Shown one piece after another: positions 11,130 through 21,467 of a stretch of 64,000 bases of DNA (the stretch's first letter is position 1; every line of letters begins with the position of its first letter). The notes below the pieces were generated by a model. It was not told the DNA's origin and searched no databases. It saw only the letters and a program-made list of their open reading frames with translations. The DNA comes from Vitis vinifera (Eukaryota; Streptophyta; Magnoliopsida; Vitales; Vitaceae), in the NCBI RefSeq assembly GCF_030704535.1, contig NC_081815.1, positions 821,001 through 885,000 on the forward strand, read 5' to 3'. The position numbers were made by a program, and so were the translations under genes.

Positions 11130-12436
11130 GCCTTGCCTTGCCTTGTCTTGTCTTCAAAACACCAATCAAAGAGGAAGGGAGACAGGAAGAGAGGGTAAGG
11201 AACTTTTGGAGAATGTTGTGCTCTCCAAGTATGGTTTAAGCTCTTGGAGATGGAGAAACTTCCCAGAAGTTGGTGGGGAAGTTCATGGGCACTGCCCAGC
11301 AACTGCCATGGGCTGTCGTTAGATCCTCAGTTTGGGTGTTTGTGGGTTGACGCTTGAGTTTTGGTTTTAATTTAAACTGCGTTGATCAACGCGGTGGCCG
11401 TGTAGGACTCGTTGAATACAAAGTTTTGACTAATCAAAATCACCCAAAGCTTAATTCTTGAAAACTTTTGGGTTTTGTTTCCTACATACAAATATATCGT
11501 ATACAAAATATTAATTTTTTTATTACAAAAATATGTAAATAATATCTATACGCTTCTTTTCATAACTTTAAGGCATAAATTATTTTACGAATTTTATTAT
11601 GACAAAATATAAATATAAAAATGACGTATCTTCAAAGTATAAAATATTTTTAAATAAATATATAAGACAAATTTAATTAAGAAATTTTTTAGATTTTTTA
11701 ATAAAAATAAATCCATAAAATCTTAAGTTTTTTAATTGCTCTAAATCAATTATAATTTAGAACTATAGTCCTTAGTAGCATGAAATCAGGGTGTGCCCAA
11801 GGGGCATTGGTCTTCGAATAAGGTCTTTTGTTTCATTGACTTATGTCTGGATTTCTCGAAATTCTAGAAGTTCCTTAGCATATCATATGATTTGGATTCT
11901 TCTTCATTATACAGATGTGCTTTAAAATCAACTTGGGTGCATTGACCCAATCCAACTAAACATAGGTTTGGGTTAATTTTTCTTAATTAATTCAGACTTA
12001 ATGAGTTGAGATTAGACTAAGATTCATCGTAAACACATGAAGATGCAAAAGACTTTTACTTCTCTTATTAGAAATAAGAATTTTTCCCCAAGTTACAAAA
12101 AAGTTAGCTTTCCGTCTTATAATCGATTCTTATGTCTACCTCTAATATATATACTTAACCATATCTTCTATGGAGTGAAATAGCCCTGGACCGCCAAAAA
12201 TACAGAGACAGGCCCACATAGCAATCACCATTATTTGAAGGTTGCTGCACTTTCTTCATCATAAATAGTACTGTTCTTGCACCTCCAACTCATTTACGCA
12301 TTCATGAGGGTAAAAACCTCACACTGGCTACTGTCTGCGCTGCCTTCTCGACCACATCTCCTCATTTCTAATGGGACATGGGGTGGGTTAAAGGTTCGTG
12401 AATTCACATGGCATACGGGACACGTGGGAGGCGATT
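11130..12436. other. Intergenic DNA; palindrome and W-box-like sites upstream of the small ORF
   Basis: No gene seen. For a minus-strand gene at 10,947-11,129 this is the upstream side. It contains a perfect 14-bp palindrome GCGTTGATCAACGC at 11,379-11,392 and TTGAC cores near 11,346 and 11,424. Regulatory use is speculative. Confidence 0.35.
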
Positions 12437-12606
12437 TTTTTGAATAGAAAAAATCAAAATATTTTAATTTTTTTATTTAATTAAAACTAATATGCTGATA
12501 TCAATTAATATAATTAATATAAATTTCATTTATATCGATAAATTATTTTTAATTGAATAAAAAAAGTTAAATATTTTAATTTTTTTTATTTAATAAAAAA
12601 AAAACG
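12437..12606. mobile_element. Degraded Tourist-like MITE remnant
   Basis: The sequence GAATAGAAAAAATCAAAATATTT ... AATTGAATAAAAAAAGTTAAATATTTT is an imperfect inverted repeat with the same internal layout as the intact MITE at 61,704-61,924. The terminal GGTGGTG ends are missing or eroded. Confidence 0.4.
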
Positions 12607-13469
12607 TCATCTTAGGATTGCTCATTATAAAAAAAGCATAAAAAATATCTAAGACTTTTTGGTAGGCTACCATGCATGCATATCATATGCTATAGCATTC
12701 TTGTTCTTCAACAGATTTAGTCATGAACCCAAAACGAAGGCACTTTCTTTGATCACTCATCAATCTATTGTAACATCCTATCTAAAATTTAGGCATATTT
12801 ATGTAATTTAGAATTTTATAATGACCTAATTTGATGATTTTTTATGTAATTTAAAAATAAATAAAAGTAAAAGAGTGAAAATAAGTGGGAGATTTTTTGT
12901 CATTATAATTGCCCATGATCTTTATCCGTTTCCACTATTATCAAAAACTAAAAAGATAAAATAAAGAATACGAGAATATTAATGCAAATAGTATTAAGAA
13001 TATCAAATAATAATTTACATAAAAAACCAACTGAAATAATTATTTTTTGAACTATGTTATGTTAGGTGTGAATAACATATTAGGTGTGGATTAACTTCTT
13101 CGTGATCGAGTGCTTCTTAAATTTGAGTGATTTCTTTAAGGTAACGGTTAAGCATGTGATAAGTCATTTTATAATTCCTTATTTGTTTTTAAAGTATCAA
13201 AATATTTAAAATTTTAAAATAGATCAACTAATATTTTTTTATTTAAATTTTCTATGATTTGTTCTTTAATTTATAAAATAAATTGAAAATATCATATGAC
13301 TTGTTAATTTTTGTGTAAGGGGACTTTACTATTAGTGACTCTTGTTAATAGGAGATAAATTATTAAATTATTGACCTTTGTTACCTTTGACCGAGATAGT
13401 GATGTAATGTAACGATAATGAGTAAAAGTGTTATTAGTCAAGTTATTATTAGTGGATCGGACTAAATTG
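12607..13469. other. Outer 5' flank of tandem unit A, no gene
   Basis: Around 12,660-12,850 the sequence is paralogous to 38,740-38,920 (shared CATGCATATCATATGCT, then ATTCTTGT and a CATTTATxTAATTT block). This puts the start of the duplicated unit near 12.65 kb. Otherwise AT-rich and gene-free. Confidence 0.5.
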
Positions 13470-13768
13470 TTTGCTTATTAAAAAATTTTAAATACGAATT
13501 GATTATGTTAAATGTATAATGTTGTTTTATATTTAAATAGAAAGTGCCAAATTTTTGTTCTTTCCAATCTTTACGCATTTTACCGCTCCACCAGAAATTT
13601 CCTCTACTCCTATTATACTCCAACTTGGTAGTTTCCACTGCCTGTTTAGGGTTGAGCCATGAGATTTGACGATGGACTTAAAAAGCCACCTACAAATACT
13701 TTATATTCAATCATTTCGAATAACGCTTGCATTATTTGTGTTACTGTTGACACAAACTTAGACGATGC

Positions 13769-13799
<31 letters not shown>

Positions 13800-15127
13800 A
13801 TGATACCTCCGAAGATTTAATTTTGTATTATACTTAATTCTCTTTATTTTTCTTTATTGAGTTATTGAGTTTATCCTTTTTTTTATTATTCCACTTTTGA
13901 AGAACAAGTGATCTTGATATAAAAAGATCAAGATAGAAATTACATTTTGATTAGAAACAACTTTAGAATTGATTATTTAGTATCTTGACTTAAAGATTAA
14001 TTTCATTTATAACTCCTATAATTTTTTATTTAAATGTTATTATTGAGATACTTTAATTAGTTTTGAATTTATTGGTCAAGATAATTCATGTATTAAGCTC
14101 TGACATGTTAAATGAGTCTGGTACCTTTAGCTTTTGCGTTGGAGGTCTCAAAGCTAGTTTGACTTTCAATTGGGTGGGCTTGGCCGAAGTCCCACTCTCG
14201 AATCACAGCCACAAAAGTTGTTTCCTTGTTAGGAGATATGTCCAAGAAAATTGCAGACTGAGGCCCCATGAACGAGCAAAGTAGCTCAATTATTGAAGCA
14301 CTCATTCATTTAGGTGTCCTGCAACTTCTGTTTATGCATCATCTTTATATAAAAAGTTTCATGGGAGGGCCAAGAGGAGATACATATGATCAGGCATGGA
14401 TAAAAGCATGGTGTTCCCATACACTTTCACATGATAAACAGGGCAAGGATTAATGAGCATTCTTGTAGTAATAACATCAAGAAATATTCCCCAATTGAAA
14501 GAGACTAAGGTACTATTTAGTTTTGTAACTTAATACCTAATGTAATTTACTTTCAATTTTTTTTATTTGTTTTTAGATTTTTTTTATTGAATACAAAAAA
14601 ACCAAAATATTTAATAATAATAAAATAATAAAAAATAAAAAAATAATAAAAAATAATATTTAATAGTATTAAGTCAAATAAAATTCCATTTAAATTTAAG
14701 TAAAAAAGCCAAACACGAAAAGTATTAAACTATAGTATCCAATATTAGCCTTGGCCATTAGTTGAGAAGGTTGCAGTCCTTCATGGGTCTCCAATGACAG
14801 ATTCTTCTGTGTTAAATTTATAAATGTTTTCTCTATGCTCGTGTCATCTTGGTGGACATGGAAGATCCAGCCATTTAAGTAAGACATTTTTATTGGGTTT
14901 TGGTGAATGAATGATATCTTAAATGGGAAGGTGGTTGTCCATTTCTGCGGTGATATAAGCTTTTACCTTATATTTGATTGCGGAAAGTATGAAGGTAGGA
15001 AAAAAAAAATTGTAAAGAAAAATATTTCATTTTATTATATAATTAAAATTTTATATATTTTTAAATTATTTAATGAGAGTTAAAAAAGTGAAATGAATTT
15101 AAAATAATATATAAAAATAATTTATTA

Positions 15128-15168
<41 letters not shown>

Positions 15169-15399
15169 CCTTTTTTCTCTTTATTTTCTTTTTCTATATT
15201 TTTCCTTAATTTTTTTTTTGAAATCAAATATAACCTAGTGTTTAATAAAATATATAAGCTTTTGTAAATGGTTGAATAGTACTACCAAAATGTGATTCGC
15301 ATGGGTTCAATATGTGGTATCCACCAGCTTAATTGCTCACAAATAATCCCCCATTCCTCAAACTTTCACCACCCACAACCACCACCACCACCACCACCA
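13470..15399 (+). repeat. Duplicated 5' flank of P450 copy 1 (paralogous to 34,610-36,410)
   Basis: From AAATACGAATTGATxATGT at about 13,485 through TGAGTCTGGTACCTTTAGC at about 14,114 to the P450 start, this flank parallels the flank of copy 3. Shorter stretches are shared with the flanks of copies 4 and 5. It contains a (TA)n run at 13,774-13,799, a MITE-like element at about 14,511-14,717, and an (AT)n run at 15,132-15,167. No gene recognised; frames at 14,063-14,453 are shared chance frames. Confidence 0.75.
14511..14717. mobile_element. MITE-like element in the copy 1 flank
   Basis: It begins GGTACTATTTAGTTTTGTAACTT and ends TTAAGTAAAAAAGCCAAACAC, imperfect inverted ends resembling the Tourist-type MITE at 54,629-54,905, around an AAT-rich core. 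The paralogous copy lies at about 35,563-35,730, so insertion preceded the unit duplication. Confidence 0.45.
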
Positions 15400-17028
15400 A
15401 TGGAGGCTCCTTGTGTTGTTTTGGCCCTAGTGTGGCTAGCTGCAGCAGCCCTTCTCTCAAAACTTTTCAGTTTCCGGCCACCCCACAAGCAAAACCTTCC
15501 ACCAGGCCCCAAACCATGGCCGATCATCGGCAACCTAAATCTCATTGGCCATCTCCCCCACCTGTCCCTCCACAAACTGTCCCAAAAATATGGACAAATA
15601 ATGCAGCTTCAATTCGGGTCTTTCCCAGTTGTAGTGGCCTCGTCTCCTGAAATGGCAAAGCAGTTCTTAAAGACAAACGATCACCTCTTTGCCTCTAGGC
15701 CTCAGACTGCTGCTGGCAAGTACACTGCTTATAACTACTCCAACATCACCTGGGCACCTTACGGTCCATACTGGCGCCAGGGGCGTAAAATCTACCACAC
15801 AGAGCTGTTCAGTTGGAAAAGGCTCGAGTCTTATGAATATATTCAGGTCGAAGAAAGGCGGGCTTTCATCTCCCGTCTCTATGCATTGTCAGGAAAGCCA
15901 GTCATGCTTAAAGAACATCTCTCTCGCGTTACTCTCAGCGTTATAAGTAGAATTGTACTGGGGGAGAAGTACTTCAATGAGTCTGAATCCGGGAGGTCAA
16001 TAGTCACGGTGAAAGAGTTCCAGGAGATGCTGGATGAGTTGTTCTTGCTTAATGGTGTGTTGAATATTGGGGATTGGATACCGTGGATTGCGTTCTTGGA
16101 CTTGCAGGGGTATGTGAAGAGGATGAAGGTTTTGCGTGATAAATTTGACCGGTTTCATGATCATGTGCTTGAGAAACACAGGGCCAGGAGAGAAGTAGGG
16201 GACTTTGTGGTTAAGGATATGGTGGATATGCTTCTGAGATTGGCTGATGATCCCGATCTTCAAGTTAAGCTCACTACTGATGGGATCAAAGGGTTTACAC
16301 AGGTTACTGTTATATGAGTTCATGAACATATCCAACCATTCCAATTAGGCCTATTCTATTGAAATCTCATGATAATTTTGCTTGTTTTGTTGTTTCATGG
16401 TCAGGACCTAATAGCTGGTGGTACAGATACCTCAGCTACTACTCTGGAATGGGCGATGTCCGAGGTCTTGAGGCAGCCAAACATAGCTAACAAGGCAACC
16501 GAAGAGCTGGATAGAGTTATAGGGAGAAATAGATGGGTGGAAGAGAAAGACATTCCCCAACTTCCTTACATAGATGCAATTGTGAAGGAGACAATGAGGC
16601 TACACCCTGTTGCTGTCCTGCTTGCCCCTCACCTGGCTCTTCATGACTGCAATGTAGCTGGCTATGATATTCGCAAAGGAACCCGAGTCCTAATAAACAC
16701 ATGGAGCATAGGGCGGGACCCCAATCTATGGGATGCACCTGAGGAATTTCGCCCAGAGAGGTTCCTAGGGAAGGCAATTGATGTGAAGGGGCAAAACTTC
16801 GAGCTGCTGCCATTTGGTTCAGGGCGGAGGATGTGTCCTGGCTACAGCCTTGGCCTAAAGATGATTCGATCCAGCTTGGCTAACATGTTGCATGGATTCC
16901 ACTGGAAATTGCCTGGGGATATGAAGGCAGAAGAGCTGAACATGGAGGAAGTTTTTGGACTGGCAACTCCAAGGAAGGTCCCACTTGTTGCTGTCATGGA
17001 GCCTAGACTCCCAAGTCATCTTTACTAG
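15400..17028 (+). CDS. CYP92A-type cytochrome P450, copy 1 (intact)
   Basis: Two exons, 15400-16302 and 16405-17028, joined by a 102-bp GT-AG intron, encode 508 residues. The start MEAPCVV is chosen because copies 3 and 5 start at the same place; the longer upstream frame is leader. The protein has an N-terminal anchor (about 5-22), a PPGP hinge (PPGPKPWPIIGN), the helix C motif WRQGRK, the I-helix oxygen-binding motif AGGTDTS (305-311), the ExxR pair E363/R366 in KETMRLHP, PERF (418-421), and the haem motif FGSGRRMCPG with ligand C445. It is an ER-anchored CYP71-clan monooxygenase. CYP92 members act on terpenoid or phenolic substrates, but the substrate cannot be read here. The TATA position that is TATAAATAG in copies 2, 3 and 5 reads CACAAATAA (15,338-15,346), so expression may be altered. 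The leader has an expanded ACC repeat. The N-terminal part resembles copy 5 and the C-terminal part copies 3/4. Confidence 0.93.
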
Positions 17029-17382
17029 TCGTGCCTTAGACCTATGTTTTCTTAATATTATTCAGTTGTGTGCAATGGTTTTAGTCTGTTAATTCTATTT
17101 CTCCTGTTCTCTATCCATGAATGCATTAGTGGCTTGCTCAATTGATAACAAACCTTACAAAAATGAGGTTACTGATGTTAATAAAAGATACAACTAATGC
17201 CAAACTTTTCAATTGTGTTGACGGTGTATATGTCACAAATGATCTCATTTCTTAGGATTTCATTTTCTTTTCTCATGTGGGGGAGGCAGCCATGAATCAG
17301 TCAGTTGCTTCATTGTTAATCAAAGGAAAATGAGGCGAATGTGAAAGAATTGATTCAGATAACTGAAATGTTCTTCTCATAA
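17029..17382 (+). other. 3' UTR and downstream flank of P450 copy 1
   Basis: Closely matches 42,692-43,041 downstream of copy 4, up to the retrotransposon insertion point. It includes the shared TCTTAATATTATTCAGTTGTG and GGGGGAGGCAGCCATGAATC. No gene. Confidence 0.7.
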
Positions 17383-17387
17383 GTATT

Positions 17388-18195
17388 TGTTGTCACCTCG
17401 CGTATCCGATGGTCCACGTTGCTGCTATATGGATGGACACGTGATTCTCAACACACAAGGGGTTCTTGACTCAGTGGTTGCACCTGCAAAAGGCATCCGG
17501 ACAGGGTGTCCGGACGCACCCTTCGATGGTTTTATTAGCCATGGTGAGAAAGAGAGATATATAAATCAGTTGGCCTTTTTCTAGGTATCAAGAGGTTACC
17601 AGGAGATCTCCCTTTCTTCTTCGTGCGAAAGTATATATATCCAGCTTCAGGGGTACTGTTCCTCTCATTAATGGTGAGGAGATCTTTTCTGTTGTGATGA
17701 TGACAATAGGTGTTAGTAGGAACATTATCATCCTATGAATGGCTGTCAGAGACTATGGTAGGTGATGCGGCCGTCAGAGATCGTGGGAAGCGATTATGCA
17801 GAATGATCGTGGGAAGTGACTTGCTGTCACTTCCTCTTGTCTTCTCATTCTGCAGGTGATGGGATGTGGGCCATGGCTACTTGTTGTGATTGCGTGTAAG
17901 ACTCGCTTTACTTTAATTGACCATCCAGAAGATTTATATCCGGATGGCTCATGCTGACTATCCGGATGTGTTGTGGAGACTATCCGGATGTGTACGCTCT
18001 GCCAGCGTCGTTTGCTCTTCCTTGGATAGGAGAAGATGAAACGTCGTTTGCCTTTCCTTGAGGCGGTCCGGATAGGATAACTGCACCATGCATATCCTTA
18101 GGGGAATCCGGATGATGATGGTCCGACTGATAACACGTGCCACGCGTCACTATGAGCTGCGTGCCACGTGTTTCCCAAGGGGAGGGGTCCCTACA
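17388..18195 (-). repeat. 3' LTR (left copy) of the Ty3/gypsy element
   Basis: Direct copy of 27,073-27,878. On the plus strand it runs TGTTGTCACCTCGC ... GGGGTCCCTACA. It contains several CCGGA-rich short motifs (ATCCGGA, TCCGGAT) typical of this element. Confidence 0.96.
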
Positions 18196-18197
18196 TT

Positions 18198-18210
18198 GCC
18201 CCCCTTTTTA
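18198..18210 (-). other. Polypurine tract of the LTR element
   Basis: On the minus strand AAAAAGGGGGGC lies 2 bp upstream of the 3' LTR, where plus-strand DNA synthesis is primed in this class. Confidence 0.8.
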
Positions 18211-18423
18211 ACTTGCCTATTTTGCCTAAAAAATGGGCGGGTTAAAAATAACTGGCTTTTGAAAACTGAAGAAGTCCCTTCGTCTGACTGGGCCACGTGG
18301 CGAGTGGGGGTGCGGAAGCCAAAAAGGCATTTATGACGAGCCGCCGACCCTGCGTATCCCCAGACAATATGTCGTTTCAATGATAACATGGCTGTTGGTT
18401 TGGCTTTCCGAGGGGCTGTCCTG

Positions 18424-18433
18424 CTATAAATAG
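18424..18433 (+). promoter_or_regulatory. TATA box for the antisense gene inside the LTR element
   Basis: CTATAAATAGGG is a textbook plant TATA box on the strand opposite gag-pol, 470 bp before the ATG at 18,901 and 230 bp inside the element from the left LTR. A pyrimidine-rich leader follows. It suggests that the antisense unit has its own promoter and does not use the LTR. Confidence 0.6.
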
Positions 18434-18900
18434 GGTACTGTACCTCTTTTTGTATTTTTTCCTACTGCATTCTCTTGAGAGTCTTTCTTCTTACTGCTTT
18501 TTCTACGCCCTTTGCTTTTCTGAGAAAAAAACTCCGAAAGCTCTTTTGTACCAGTGCTTTTGTATCGCGACTTTGTTGGTTTGCTGCTGGTGATTTTGTA
18601 TCAAGGCGGTACCCGTTCTTCTTCTTCGGTGCTGTATTTGGTACGTATCTCTTTGCTACTGCCGTTCCTTTGGTTGCGTTTGCTGGTTCTTTACACTTGT
18701 TTTCTGGCTTGCTTGGGCATTGTTTTGGACGAGTCGTTTGCAATTGTTGTTGAATGTTGGTACTTTGTTGTTGTTTGGAGGGGTTTTTGAGGGGTTTTTC
18801 TGACGGCTTTGAGTTAGGGTTTGTGTATTTTCTGATTGCTTGGTCTGAACCGTTTGCATTGTTTTTGCGTGTAGATTTTGCTTTGGCTTTGTGGTAAGAA

Positions 18901-21329
18901 ATGGCTCCAAAAAAGACTGCTTCGTCTGTCCGGGTCAGCGAGGCTGGCGAAAAGGCGATAGATAAACTAAATGCGAAGGAGTTCCGGGAGCGATTCCGCA
19001 TCCCCCATGACGTATTGATAGACCTGGTGAACGAGGAGGCGGCTATGCCTACTGAGAAAGGTGGAAAAAACGCTATCCTCTTCACAAAGGAACAATTCAA
19101 CGCGGGGCTCCGGTTCCCTCTGCCAGCCTTGTTCAAGGAATTCCTCCACTTCTCTCAGATTCCACCCATCTTCATTCATCCCAACCTTGTCCGGGTGCTG
19201 ATGGGATGCAACATTATCAACATGCTGTACAGCCTCGACCTTACGCTACTGGAATTGTTCTTTGTCTATTCCCTGAAGAAAGCAAAGAATGATATCTTCA
19301 GTGTGTCCGCTCACCTGCCTTCCCTTCAAATGGTGACAGAACTGCCAGATTCGACAAAGGGAGGGGTGAAGGGGCTGGTAGCAGTCTGGGGTGGATGGGC
19401 GGGGCTATCGTAGCATCCGTCGAGGCCTTTTTCTCCGAATTATAGCTTAAAAATTCCGGGTAATCTTGTTTTGCGATTTTTTATCCGGATTTTGCTTTGC
19501 TGATTTTTTCTGATTTTTCCGGACAGAATTCTCACCTTTTGTTGCTGACAATGCAGGTTTGGAATTGAGGGGCCACCTTGTGGATTGGGTGGAAAAGGCG
19601 TCATTTGCCTGCGTCTGCAAATTATTTGAAATAGACCCCAAGGAGAGGGCCTACAAAACATTGCTTTCCGCGCGGAATTTGACAGAGGTCGTCCGGGAGC
19701 CCCAGGAATATGTTATCAATATTCTTCCTAGGAAACTGGCAAAGGATGAGATAGTGCCTGGGGAGCATTATACAGTGAAGGAGCTCCCCCTCTATCAGGA
19801 AGCTAAAGAGGCTGACGCTGAAAGGCGGCGAAAGCTCCTGGAGGATAGAGATCAGAAAAAAACTGAAGGCACTATCCGGAAGGCTCCCGGACAGAAGGGG
19901 GGGCCGGACCCTCCTTCAAAGAAAATTCCAGGCAAGAGGGAGAAGCTAGTGAAGAAGCATGGGAAGGATGTGAAGGAACCCACTCCTCCCAAAGAGTTCC
20001 CTCCTCCCCAAACTACCTATGAGAGGGAAGTAATGATAGAGGATCCAGTAAATGCTGCTCCGCACTCTATCTCAAGCGGCCCCGGACGCATGTCGGGGTT
20101 GAATCACTCAGGTCCTTTCTTGGTCGCGGCTGCGCGTCTGGCTAACGTGGCTGAGGAAGCTGCATCTATCAACCGTCCGGGCAACCTTAATCCGGATGCT
20201 GATGCAGCTGAAACGGCCCCGTTGGAGGAAGCGGGAGCAGAAAGCCAAAGTCAGCCTTCCGACGATCCGGATCGCCTGGCTATAGTCCTGGTGAAAGGGC
20301 CTCCCCTCAAGAAGCCGCGTTTGACGCGCGATCTACAGTCCGGACTCTTTGAGCGGCTTCAAGAGCGGCAGCAAGAGATTGAAATTAGCTGCGCTTCTGC
20401 CCATGACGCTCATCCGGATGGAGGCGAGGTGGAGATGGCTACTGAGACCTCAGCCGCTCCGGCAATAATTCCGGCTGAGGATGCATCCGGACCTATGTGC
20501 CCGGACGAAAATATGGGGGCTCCGATTCCGGGACACGAGCTACCCTCTCCTTCCTCATCCGAGGAGGAATCTGCTGATGATGCCGCTCCCGCTAGCCCTT
20601 TCAGCTACGCGGAGTTGGAAGCTAAGTTAAAGCAGATTACTCCTGACTGGAAAGCCATCAAGCCCTCTGCTAAGATGTTTGATATGATAGAAACGGTACA
20701 CCGTTGTCTTGTGTTTTTGCTTTTTGACTTTTTGTTGCACTGATGTGTTTGTTGTAGTATGATTTATGTTTTTGCTTTTCTTGTTTGTGTGTTAGCTGGT
20801 GAGGGGCCTCCGCAGCATGTCTCAACAACACGCTCTTTATACTCAGCTGCTGCAGACCGCAGACTATATGAGGACCTTCTCCTCTCGGCACCAAGAGATT
20901 GAAAATCAACTGCGTCTGAGAATGGAGGAGGCTGAGGCCAGTCTATCCACCATGCGAGAGGAAAATGAAGCCTTTCGGGTGGAGTTGGCTGAGGCAAAGG
21001 GTCGAGAAGAATCAACTGCGGGCCGTCTTCATGAGGCGGAGGGTGAGGCAGCCCGGCTAAGGGATGAATTGAGTCGACTCCGGACAGAAGTTTTGAATGA
21101 AAAGAAACAGAAGGAAGACTTGCAGCTGCGTCTGGATGTGCAAAAAGAGGAACTTGAACGGGAGTTTGCTGTGGAAAGGGAGGAACTTGCAGCGGATTAC
21201 CAGAGACAAGTGGATGATACATTTATCTTTGGGTATCGCTGCTGCATGAAGAAGAACGGTATAAAGCGAGATACCCCTTCAATTCCTCCAAGTGAAGAAA
21301 AGAAGCTCCATGAGAAACCTGCTCCCTGA
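18901..21329 (+). other. Antisense additional ORF region of the LTR element
   Basis: Open blocks on the strand opposite gag-pol lie at 18,901-19,413, 19,559-20,743 and 20,799-21,329. The first block (MAPKKTASSVRVSEAG...) contains FKEFLHFSQIPPIFIHPN, which I recognise as the kind of sequence filed as a 'putative gypsy type transposon' domain in plants. The second block is rich in K, E and P, like a disordered linker. The third is a strong heptad-rich coiled coil (EEAEASLSTMREENEAFR...). The spacers may be introns, as reported for antisense ORFs of this lineage. An AATAAA lies at about 21,426, just before the end of pol on the other strand, so the two units converge. The role of this protein in the element is unknown. 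Confidence 0.75.
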
Positions 21330-21467
21330 TAGTTTATCTCTTCTTGCAATTTTTCTGCTGTAATTTTTCCTTCTGCATATTTTTGTGGTCCGGATGTCTC
21401 TTTGTAATTTACATTTACTCATATCAATAAAACTTACTTCTTTCTCATTTGCACTTGTGTACACTTT

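Noticed and set aside
14063-14453. Frames shared between the flanks of P450 copies 1 and 3
   Set aside because: Shared because the whole flank is duplicated; the frames differ in start, length and phase between copies.
15292-15399. Upstream extension of P450 copy 1 (36 extra residues)
   Set aside because: Paralogues start at the MEAP methionine and the extension translates the leader ACC repeat.
15333-15650. Alternative-frame proteins inside the P450 exons (also at 36,425, 41,167 and 45,895)
   Set aside because: They repeat in each paralogue only because the true P450 frame is conserved; no independent evidence of coding.
18475-18790. Hydrophobic plus-strand frames before the antisense gene
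   Set aside because: They are low-complexity frames in T-rich leader/intron-like sequence of the retroelement, not separate genes.
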